Shown: piece after piece, positions 1 to 5,784 of the stretch
Position numbering within the stretch: position 1 is the stretch's first letter
Layout: every line of letters starts with the position of its first letter
Assembly (NCBI GenBank): GCA_003525905.1
Contig: DQIA01000021.1
Span: forward strand, 209 to 8,253
Direction of reading: 5' to 3'
Source of the DNA: Clostridiales bacterium
GTDB taxonomy: Bacteria; Bacillota; Clostridia; Oscillospirales; Oscillospiraceae
Length of the DNA stretch: 8,045 bases
The notes under the pieces: model-generated
Seen by the model: the letters and a program-made list of their open reading frames with translations, nothing else
Told to the model about the DNA's origin: nothing
Database searches by the model: none
Made by a program: the position numbers and the translations under genes

Positions 1-39
1 AGGGTGTCCTTTCGCGTTTGATCCCCCGCCGCAGCGGCA

Positions 40-79
40 GAATTGCAAAATCATGCTGCAAAATTTGATTTTGCAATTC
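40..79. repeat. 14-bp perfect inverted repeat with 12-nt loop
   Basis: GAATTGCAAAATCA at 40-53 is exactly complementary to TGATTTTGCAATTC at 66-79. The loop contains a further direct copy of GCAAAAT (58-64), which can instead pair with ATTTTGC at 68-74 in a compact hairpin with a TTG loop, so two mutually exclusive foldings exist. The stretch is much more AT-rich than its surroundings and lies outside any convincing gene. It could be one part of a dispersed intergenic repeat or a structured leader of the operon that follows. The sequence alone does not separate these. Confidence 0.75.
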
Positions 80-86
80 GGAAAGG

Positions 87-133
87 CCTCAGCTTGGCGA
101 AAAGTCCGAAAGGACTTTTTTGACAAGCTGAGG
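87..133. repeat. Two-tier hairpin upstream of ymdB, possible terminator or dispersed repeat
   Basis: The outer stem CCTCAGCTTG (87-96) pairs perfectly with CAAGCTGAGG (124-133). Inside it, AAAAGTCC (100-107) pairs with GGACTTTT (112-119) around a GAAA tetraloop, and the T run continues to 121. The small internal loops are 97-99 and 120-123. The inner hairpin plus its T run resembles a weak intrinsic terminator that could end an upstream transcript. The long perfect outer stem is more typical of a palindromic intergenic repeat. It ends 26 nt before the ymdB start and would lie in the leader of any transcript entering from upstream. Confidence 0.7.
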
Positions 134-159
134 ACAATGTCCGGAAAGGAGATCCTGCG

Positions 160-936
160 ATGGAACGAAACATTCTGGCGGTCGGCGATGTGGTCGCGCC
201 TGCCGGTGTCAAATATTGCAAGGCGGCGCTCCCGCGGCTGCGCCGGGAGCTGTCGGTCGATTTCTGCGTTGTGAACGGTGAGAACGCCGCCGTGCTGGGC
301 ATGCTGCCCGCGCAGGCGGAGGAGCTGCTGAGCGCCGGGGCCGACGTCATCACCATGGGGAACCACACCTGGGGCAGGCGCGAGCTCGTGCCCTATCTTG
401 AGCGGTCGCGCGAGGTGCTGCGCCCGGCGAACCTGCCGCAGCAGCAGCCCGGCCGCGGCTGGGGCGTGTTTGAAACGCCGTTCGGCGACGTGGCCGTCAT
501 CGACCTCATCGGCCGGTGCGGCATGGACTACACGCCGGACAACCCCTTCCAGCTCGTCGAGCGCATCCTGCGCAAAATTCAGACAAAGCTCATCCTTGTG
601 GAGCTGCACGCCGAGGCCACGTCGGAAAAGCTGGCCATGGGCCGGATGCTCGACGGGCAGGTCAGTGCCGTCTGGGGCACGCACACCCATGTGCCGACGG
701 CGGACACGATGATCCTGCCGCAGGGCACGGGCTATGTGACGGACCTCGGCATGACCGGCCCGCGCGATTCCGTGCTCGGCATCCGGCCGGAGCTGTCCAT
801 CCGGCGCTTCCGGGGCGATCTTCCCAGCCGCTATGAGCCCGCGCCCGGCCCGTGCAAGCTCGAGGCCTGCCTGTTTACGATCGACGACGCTACCGGCCGC
901 TGCACGGCCGTCAGGAGGGTGGATATCCATGGTTAA
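160..936 (+). CDS. ymdB: YmdB-family cyclic-nucleotide phosphodiesterase (TIGR00282-type metallophosphoesterase)
   Basis: This 258-residue protein covers the usual YmdB length. The dimetal site is complete: D10 in GDVV, E41-N42 in NGENAA, N68-H69 in MGNHTW, H150 in LHAEATSEK, and H175 and H177 in GTHTHVPTAD. The later TDLGMTGP and IRRF segments are also family hallmarks. Bacillus YmdB is a cytoplasmic phosphodiesterase that hydrolyses 2',3'- and 3',5'-cyclic nucleotides in vitro and affects the motility/biofilm choice; the role here is inferred from family membership. The ATG at 160 follows an AAAGGAG ribosome binding site (145-151) with 8-nt spacing, and the family N-terminus begins immediately. 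In Bacillus ymdB follows rny; any such gene would lie upstream of this window. The end overlaps the next gene by 8 bp, suggesting coupled translation. I saw no clear promoter between 1 and 159. Confidence 0.95.
   Translation: MERNILAVGDVVAPAGVKYCKAALPRLRRELSVDFCVVNGENAAVLGMLPAQAEELLSAGADVITMGNHTWGRRELVPYLERSREVLRPANLPQQQPGRGWGVFETPFGDVAVIDLIGRCGMDYTPDNPFQLVERILRKIQTKLILVELHAEATSEKLAMGRMLDGQVSAVWGTHTHVPTADTMILPQGTGYVTDLGMTGPRDSVLGIRPELSIRRFRGDLPSRYEPAPGPCKLEACLFTIDDATGRCTAVRRVDIHG
913..919 (+). promoter_or_regulatory. Ribosome binding site that sets the yhaO start at 929
   Basis: AGGAGGG lies 9 nt before the ATG at 929, inside the last codons of ymdB. The reading frame stays open upstream to an ATG at 833, but that start would add 32 low-complexity residues before the conserved N-terminus. 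The ribosome binding site and the family alignment both favour 929. Confidence 0.85.
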
Positions 937-1999
937 GCTGCTGCATGCGGCGGATCTGCATCTTGATTCCGCCTTTTCGGCCCTGCCGCCGGAGAAGGCC
1001 GCCCAGCGCCGCGCCGAGCAGCGGCTCGTGCTCGAGCGGCTGACCGCGCTGTCCGAGGGCTGCGCGGCCGTGCTGCTGGCGGGCGACCTGTTTGACAGCG
1101 CCCGTGTCTACCGTGACACGCTCGAGGCGCTCCGGGCCGCGCTGGCGGCCTGCCGCTGCCCCGTTTTTATCGCGCCTGGCAACCACGATGCTCTGCTGCC
1201 CGGCTCGCCGTACCTGGAAAACGGTTGGCCCGAAAACGTCCATATCTTCCGCACGGCGGAGCCGGAGCGCGTCAGCCTGCCGGAGCTCGACGTCTACGGC
1301 GCGGGCTTCCTGCGCGCGGAGATGCCCGCCATGCTGGACGGCTTCCGCGCCGCGGACCCTTCGCGTCTGAATATTCTCGTCCTGCACGGCGACGCCGAAA
1401 ACCCTGCCTCGCCCTATGACCCCGTCTCGTCTGCTGCGCTGGCGGCCTCCGGGCTGGATTATGCCGCCCTTGGCCACATCCACCGCCGCGGCGAGCGGCG
1501 CGACGGCGGCACGCTGTGCGCGTGGCCCGGCTGCCTGATGGGCCGGGGGTTCGACGAATGCGGCGAGAAGGGAGCTCTGCTCGTTTCGGCCGAAAAGGGC
1601 GCCTGCCGCACGGAATTCATGCCCTGCGGGGCGCGGCGCTATGAGCGCCTTTCCGTCCCGGCCGGAGATGATGCGCTTGCCGCCGTCCGCGCGGCCCTGA
1701 CGCCGGAGCTCGAGGGCAGCTGCTGCCGCATCGAGCTGACGGGTGAGGCGGCCCCCGTCGATCTTGCCGCCCTGCAGGCGGCGCTGGAGGCGCAGTTTTT
1801 CAGTCTGGACCTGCGCGACCGCACGCGGCCGAAGCAGGACCTTTGGGAGGCCTGCGGCGAGGACACACTGCGCGGTCACTTCCTCGACGGACTGCACGCG
1901 CAGTTTGAGGCCGCAGAAACAGACGAAAGGAGGCAGGTCGTCGCGCGCGCTGCGCGGCTCGGCCTTGCCCTGATGGACGGACGGGAGGTGCCGCTGTGA
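929..1999 (+). CDS. yhaO: YhaO/SbcD-like metallophosphoesterase, predicted DNA repair exonuclease subunit
   Basis: This 356-residue protein is a calcineurin-like phosphoesterase of the Mre11/SbcD/YhaO type. Metal-site motifs appear in order: D9 and H11 in HAADLHLD, D53 in GDLFD, N85-H86-D87 in GNHD, H153 in LHGD, and H183 and H185 in GHIH. The segment WPENVHIF also occurs in Bacillus YhaO, which favours YhaO over classical SbcD. The last 130 or so residues form the less conserved cap and partner-binding region. Proteins of this family cut DNA together with an SMC-like ATPase, and the next gene encodes such a partner with a 4-bp overlap. I infer that the two form a nuclease-ATPase complex. The start at 929 overlaps the ymdB end. 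Substrate and polarity cannot be read from the sequence. Confidence 0.92.
   Translation: MVKLLHAADLHLDSAFSALPPEKAAQRRAEQRLVLERLTALSEGCAAVLLAGDLFDSARVYRDTLEALRAALAACRCPVFIAPGNHDALLPGSPYLENGWPENVHIFRTAEPERVSLPELDVYGAGFLRAEMPAMLDGFRAADPSRLNILVLHGDAENPASPYDPVSSAALAASGLDYAALGHIHRRGERRDGGTLCAWPGCLMGRGFDECGEKGALLVSAEKGACRTEFMPCGARRYERLSVPAGDDALAAVRAALTPELEGSCCRIELTGEAAPVDLAALQAALEAQFFSLDLRDRTRPKQDLWEACGEDTLRGHFLDGLHAQFEAAETDERRQVVARAARLGLALMDGREVPL
1983..1990 (+). promoter_or_regulatory. Ribosome binding site supporting the GTG start of yhaN
   Basis: GGGAGGTG lies 5 nt before the GTG at 1996, which overlaps the yhaO stop codon as GTGA. The GTG gives the N-terminus expected for this ATPase family, with a FGKL segment about 18 residues before the Walker A motif. 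No in-frame ATG lies close enough to be an alternative. Confidence 0.8.
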
Positions 2000-4167
2000 T
2001 CCTGCTGCAATTACGGGCAAACTTCGGCAAGCTGCACGGCACGCTGACCCTGCATGAGGGGCTCAACGAGCTGTGCCTGCCGAACGAAGCCGGGAAATCG
2101 ACGTGGAGCGCCTTCCTGCTGGCGATGCTCTATGGCATCGACACGCGTGAGCGCGCCACGCGGGAAAACCAGAATCTGCCCGCCAAGGAGCGCTACCGTC
2201 CGTGGGACGGCAGCTCCATGGAGGGCGCGATCGACCTGATCTGGAACGGCCGCGCCGTCACGATCGAGCGGCGCTCGCAGGGCCGGACGCCCATGGGCGC
2301 CTTCCGCGCCTATGAGACGGAGAGCGGCACACCCGTGCCGGAGCTGACGGCCGAGAACTGCGGCCGCACGCTGTGCGGTGCGGAGCGGAGCGTGTTTGAG
2401 CGAACGGCCTTCGTGCGGCAGCTCGGCATGGCCGTTTCGAGCGACGCCCAGCTCGAGCAGCGGCTGAGCGCCCTTGTCACCACCGGCGAGGAAGGCCCGT
2501 CGGCCTCCGCGCTGGAGAAGAAGCTGCGCGACCTGAAGAACAAATATACCTACCGCACCGGTCTGATGCCCCGGCTGCAGGCCCGGCGGGACGAGCTGCA
2601 GGCACAGCTTTCCGCCCTGCGCGCCGCACAGGCAGAGGCCATGGAGCTGAGCGCCGCCTGCACGGAGGCCGAGGCCGGGCGCAGCCGTCTGCAGGCCCTG
2701 CGCACCCGTATCGAGCGGGCGCAGGCCGCCCGCCGCCGCGCCGGTCTGGCGGAGCTGCAGGAGCGCGAAACGGCACTTGCCGCCCGCTGCGCTGCGCTGG
2801 CGGAGCAGACTGTGGGGCTTCCGGATGAGCAGATGCTGCAGCTCCTGGCCCGCAGTCTGGAGGACGCCGCCGAGCGCCTGCAGACGGCCCAGCTCGACGC
2901 CGCCATCGGCGTGAAGCTGCCGGAAAAGCCTGAGGACCTGCCCGGCTTTGCTGGCTGCGGCCCGGATGAGGCCGCGCGGCGCGCGCGGGAGGTACAGGTG
3001 CAGTGGAACGTGCTCCACGCCGTCCGCGCGCCGAAAAAACTCCCGATCCTGCTGCCGTGCGCCGCCGCAGTGCTGGCGGGCGCGGGGCTGTGCTTTGTTT
3101 CGCTGCCCATCGGCCTTGCCGTCGCCGGAGCTGGGCTTGCCGCCTTCGTCCTCTCGCTGGTCCTGCTGCGGAGGAAGGCCGTGCAGGCGGAGCGGGCCGC
3201 CGAACAGGCCGAGGACCTGCTCCGGCCGTTCGGGACGGACGATCCCGCCGCGCTCTCCGGGCTTGCCGCCCGGCAGGGGGAGGCCCGCACGCAGTGGCAG
3301 CAGGCCCGGCAGGCCGCAGAGCGGCAGCAGCGGCTGCTGCAGGGGGCCGTTCTGAGTCGGCAGGAGGAGCTGAACGACCGCATCGGCGCGGTCGCCCGCT
3401 TTGCGCCCGGCACACAGGGTCTCCCCGCGGCGCGCAGCGCGCTGCAGGAGGCCCGGCAGACGCAGGAGGCCGCTGCGGCCGCAAATCGCGAGCGCGAGGC
3501 CCTGCACCGGCAGATCGGGGCAATGGCAGACATCGTCGGCGACGCGCCTGCCGATGCCGCACCGGACGAGGAGGCGCTGCGCTATGATCCCGCCGAGATT
3601 GGCCGCCGCCTTGAGCAGGCCGACGAGACGCTGGCCTCGCTCCGCGCCCGTCTGGCCCACAAGCGCGGGCAGATCTCCGCGCAGGGAGACGCCGTGCGCA
3701 TCGAGGCGGAGCTGGAGCAGCTCAGCCGCCGGATCGCCGACGCCGAGGAGGCAAACGCCGCCGTGGAGCTGGCGTCCGAGGCCCTGCGCCGTGCCGACGA
3801 GACGCTCCGCGCGCGCTTCTCGCCGCAGATCACGGCCGAGGCGGGGCATATTCTCGCCGAGCTGACAGAAAATAAGTATCCCCGCGTGCTGCTGGAGCCG
3901 GACATGCATCTGTCCGTGCGCGAGGCGGACGGGCAGGTCATGCGTCCCGCCGCCGCCATGAGCTGCGGCACGGCGGACCAGATGTATCTTGCGCTGCGGC
4001 TGGCCATGTGCCGCCGTCTGCTGCCGCCGGATGCGCCGATGGTGCTCGACGACGCGCTCGTGAACTTTGACCCCGCGCGCACCCGCGCCGCCCTGCGCGT
4101 GCTGCGGGAGGAGCCGCGGCAGATCCTGCTGTTCACCTGCCGCCCGCTGACGCAGGAGGAGGAATGA
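1996..4167 (+). CDS. yhaN: YhaN/SbcC-like AAA ATPase with coiled coils and a central membrane hairpin
   Basis: This 723-residue protein has split ATPase halves around a long Ala/Glu/Arg/Gln-rich coiled coil. The N-terminal half has PNEAGKST (29-36, Walker A) and FVRQ (139-142, Q-loop). The C-terminal half has the signature SCGTADQMYLALRLA (656-670) and Walker B MVLDDALVNFD (682-692). Coils run roughly from 174 to 275 and 395 to 615. Between them, residues 349-391 form two adjacent hydrophobic segments joined by SLPIG, a likely membrane hairpin. I see no CxxC zinc hook, unlike SbcC/Rad50. The glycine that usually opens Walker A is Leu28, and the H-loop region reads FTCRP rather than containing His; similar variation is familiar in YhaN-like proteins. 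It is shorter than Bacillus YhaN (over 900 residues). It is predicted to be the ATPase partner of the upstream nuclease in DNA processing, possibly at the membrane. Confidence 0.9.
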   Translation: MILLQLRANFGKLHGTLTLHEGLNELCLPNEAGKSTWSAFLLAMLYGIDTRERATRENQNLPAKERYRPWDGSSMEGAIDLIWNGRAVTIERRSQGRTPMGAFRAYETESGTPVPELTAENCGRTLCGAERSVFERTAFVRQLGMAVSSDAQLEQRLSALVTTGEEGPSASALEKKLRDLKNKYTYRTGLMPRLQARRDELQAQLSALRAAQAEAMELSAACTEAEAGRSRLQALRTRIERAQAARRRAGLAELQERETALAARCAALAEQTVGLPDEQMLQLLARSLEDAAERLQTAQLDAAIGVKLPEKPEDLPGFAGCGPDEAARRAREVQVQWNVLHAVRAPKKLPILLPCAAAVLAGAGLCFVSLPIGLAVAGAGLAAFVLSLVLLRRKAVQAERAAEQAEDLLRPFGTDDPAALSGLAARQGEARTQWQQARQAAERQQRLLQGAVLSRQEELNDRIGAVARFAPGTQGLPAARSALQEARQTQEAAAAANREREALHRQIGAMADIVGDAPADAAPDEEALRYDPAEIGRRLEQADETLASLRARLAHKRGQISAQGDAVRIEAELEQLSRRIADAEEANAAVELASEALRRADETLRARFSPQITAEAGHILAELTENKYPRVLLEPDMHLSVREADGQVMRPAAAMSCGTADQMYLALRLAMCRRLLPPDAPMVLDDALVNFDPARTRAALRVLREEPRQILLFTCRPLTQEEE

Positions 4168-4170
4168 CCC

Positions 4171-4965
4171 ATGTATTTTGATTCGCACGCCCATCTGGAC
4201 GACGCGCATTTTGACGGCGACCGCGCGGCCATTTTGGACGATCTCAAAAACCACGGCGTGACCATGGTGATGAACGTCGGCTGCGACCTGCCGTCCTCGG
4301 AGCGGTCTGTGCGGCTGGCGGAGCAGTATCCGTTCCTCTATGCCGCCGTCGGCAGCCACCCGGACGACGCCGATCATGTGGACGGCGCCCTGCTTGCCCG
4401 CTACCGCGCTCTGTGCGCGTCGCCGCGCGTGCGCGCCATCGGCGAGATCGGGCTGGACTATCATTATGAGGACGTGCCCCGCGCGCAGCAGCGCGTGGCC
4501 TTTGAAAAGCAGCTTTCGCTGGCCGAGGAGCTGGACCTCCCCGTCATCGTGCACGAGCGTGAGGCCCACGGCGACGCCATGGACATCCTGCGCGCCCATC
4601 CGCGGGCGACGGGCGTCTTCCACTGCTTCTCCGGCTCGCCGGAAATGGCGCTGTGGCTCGTCGAGCGCGGGTGGTACATCGGCTTTACCGGCGTTGTGAC
4701 GTTTAAAAACGCCCGCCGCGCCGTCGAGGCCGTGCAGGCCCTGCCGCTTGACCGCATCCTGATCGAGACGGACTGCCCGTATATGGCCCCGGAGCCGTAC
4801 CGCGGCCGCCGCAACGACAGCCGCTATGTGCCGCTCGTTGCGGCGAAGATCGCGGCCCTGCGCGGCCTGACCCCGGAGGAGGCGGGCGCGCTGACCGCCG
4901 CCAACGCGCGGCGGCTGTTCCGCATCCCGGACGGAGAGGAGGCGAGTGCATGCGTCACGCCCTGA
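4171..4965 (+). CDS. tatD: TatD-family metal-dependent deoxyribonuclease
   Basis: This 264-residue protein matches the usual TatD/YabD length and TIM-barrel motif order. Predicted metal ligands are H6 and H8 in DSHAHLD, E92 in GEIGLDY, H128 in IVHERE, H151 in HCFSG and D201 in ETDCPY. The G-S-HP segment after the first strands and the closing AANARRLF helix are also typical. The family hydrolyses DNA 3' ends in the cytoplasm and has been linked to repair of oxidised DNA; the precise role here is inferred. The ATG at 4171 lies 3 nt after the yhaN stop and has a strong AGGAGGAGG site (4154-4162) with 8-nt spacing. The gene is co-directional with the YhaO/YhaN pair and overlaps the next gene by 16 bp, so joint expression is likely. 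Confidence 0.95.
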   Translation: MYFDSHAHLDDAHFDGDRAAILDDLKNHGVTMVMNVGCDLPSSERSVRLAEQYPFLYAAVGSHPDDADHVDGALLARYRALCASPRVRAIGEIGLDYHYEDVPRAQQRVAFEKQLSLAEELDLPVIVHEREAHGDAMDILRAHPRATGVFHCFSGSPEMALWLVERGWYIGFTGVVTFKNARRAVEAVQALPLDRILIETDCPYMAPEPYRGRRNDSRYVPLVAAKIAALRGLTPEEAGALTAANARRLFRIPDGEEASACVTP

Positions 4966-5648
4966 TCACCGGCGGAAGCCGGGGCATCGGCGCGGCTGCC
5001 GTGCGCGCCTTTACGGCCGCTGGCTACGCCGTGAGCTTCTTCTATGAGAAAAACGACGCGGCGGCAGCCGCTGTCTCGGCCGAGACAGGCGCAGAGGCCG
5101 TCCGCTGCGACGTGGCAGATGCACAGGCTGTGCAGGATGCCGTTTCGTGCCTGCCGGAGACGGACGTGCTCGTGAACAACGCGGGCATCTGCCACTACGG
5201 TCTTCTCTCGCAGATCACACAGGCACAGTGGGACCGGCTGTTCGCCGTGAACGTCGGCGGCATCTACCACTGCGTGAACGCCGTCCTGCCCGCCATGCTG
5301 CGCAGGCAGAGCGGCTGCATCATCAACGTCTCTTCCATGTGGGGGCAGGTCGGCGCGTCGTGCGAGGCGTGCTACTCCGCCACGAAGGGCGCGGTGCTCG
5401 CCCTGACGAAGGCGCTGGCGCAGGAGCTGGGACCGTCCGGCATCCGCGTCAACTGCGTCTCGCCCGGCGTCATCCTGACGGACATGGTCGCAAACATCGC
5501 GCCGGAGGTGCTCGCGGAGCTGGCACAGGAGGCCCCGCTCGGCAAAAACGGCACGCCGGAGGACGTGGCGCAGGCTATGGTCTACCTCGCCGGGGCCGGG
5601 TTCGTCACGGGTCAGAACCTGCCCGTGAACGGCGGCTTCGTGCTTTGA
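4950..5648 (+). CDS. Short-chain dehydrogenase/reductase, likely YmfI-like EF-P 5-aminopentanone reductase
   Basis: This is a complete 232-residue classical SDR. It has the cofactor motif TGGSRGIG (7-14), NNAG (76-79), and the catalytic set N101, S129, Y142 and K146 with the expected 13-residue Ser-Tyr spacing. The C-terminus has the PGVILTDM and TGQNLPVNGG segments usual in FabG-like enzymes. The stretch SSMWGQVGASCEACY followed by SATKGA (128-148) resembles my recollection of YmfI, which reduces the 5-aminopentanone modification on elongation factor P in Bacillus. FabG or another NAD(P)H-dependent ketoreductase is the alternative. The SDR call is firm and the substrate is moderately supported at best. 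The ATG at 4950 sits within the end of tatD, 7 nt after AGAGGAGG (4935-4942), which indicates coupled translation. It is the last gene of the packed run. No clear terminator follows. Confidence 0.9.
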   Translation: MRHALITGGSRGIGAAAVRAFTAAGYAVSFFYEKNDAAAAAVSAETGAEAVRCDVADAQAVQDAVSCLPETDVLVNNAGICHYGLLSQITQAQWDRLFAVNVGGIYHCVNAVLPAMLRRQSGCIINVSSMWGQVGASCEACYSATKGAVLALTKALAQELGPSGIRVNCVSPGVILTDMVANIAPEVLAELAQEAPLGKNGTPEDVAQAMVYLAGAGFVTGQNLPVNGGFVL

Positions 5649-5673
5649 AGAAGCTCTGATGAGATCAGCAAGA

Positions 5674-5685
5674 CCGGAATTCCGG
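5674..5685. repeat. 12-bp perfect palindrome, candidate operator
   Basis: CCGGAATTCCGG is fully self-complementary and ends 10 bp before the -35 box of the next promoter. It has no loop and no T run, so it is a poor terminator. The position would suit binding by a dimeric regulator. I do not recognise it as a known operator, and it could be chance. Confidence 0.4.
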
Positions 5686-5695
5686 AAAATGGGCC

Positions 5696-5724
5696 TTGAC
5701 GCGCTCCGTTTTCTGCGATATAGT
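5696..5724 (+). promoter_or_regulatory. Sigma-70/SigA-type promoter for the Na+/phosphate transporter gene
   Basis: TTGACG (5696-5701) and TATAGT (5719-5724) are separated by exactly 17 bp, each one base from consensus. Transcription would begin near 5731, giving a leader of about 54 nt before the start at 5785. It lies in the largest gap between genes before the terminator, where a new transcription unit is expected. Confidence 0.85.
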
Positions 5725-5730
5725 GTAGTT

Positions 5731-5749
5731 GGTGCGGTAGGGCCGTACC
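5731..5749 (+). other. Small hairpin at the 5' end of the transporter mRNA
   Basis: GGTGCGG (5731-5737) pairs with CCGTACC (5743-5749), with one G-U pair and a five-base loop. It starts at about the predicted first transcribed base, so it may protect the 5' end of the mRNA. It is too short to be called a riboswitch. Confidence 0.4.
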
Positions 5750-5784
5750 TTTCCGAATACAGATAGAAAGTAGAGAGTTTCCCT

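Noticed and set aside
1..21. Possible last codons of an upstream gene ending in TGA at 19-21
   Set aside because: Six residues are too few to support a gene. An rny-like neighbour is expected from Bacillus synteny, but the residues do not match an RNase Y C-terminus that I recognise.
120..125. TTGACA, a perfect -35 hexamer before ymdB
   Set aside because: No -10-like hexamer occurs 16-18 bp downstream (the 17-bp position reads GGAAAG), and the hexamer is part of the hairpin.
53..274. Plus-strand open frame through the structured leader into ymdB
   Set aside because: It is translated mostly from the inverted repeats and then out of frame through ymdB, and it lacks a suitable ribosome binding site.
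833..928. Upstream start for the YhaO-like gene at 833
   Set aside because: The extra 32 residues are Arg/Ala/Pro-rich out-of-frame ymdB sequence. The ATG at 929 has a good ribosome binding site and the conserved N-terminus.
911..2020. 369-codon minus-strand open frame opposite yhaO
   Set aside because: It is a shadow of yhaO, with composition typical of antisense frames and no recognisable motif.
929..4167. Anti-phage nuclease-ATPase defence pair
   Set aside because: Both proteins match the housekeeping YhaO/YhaN pair, sit in a conserved-type operon with ymdB and tatD, and show no signs of an accessory island such as integrases or a composition shift.
2011..4623. 870-codon open frame on the minus strand opposite yhaN and tatD
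   Set aside because: It lies antisense to two genes with complete family motifs. Its His/Gln/Arg/Gly-rich composition is what GC-rich codon bias gives on the opposite strand, and it shows no domain signature.
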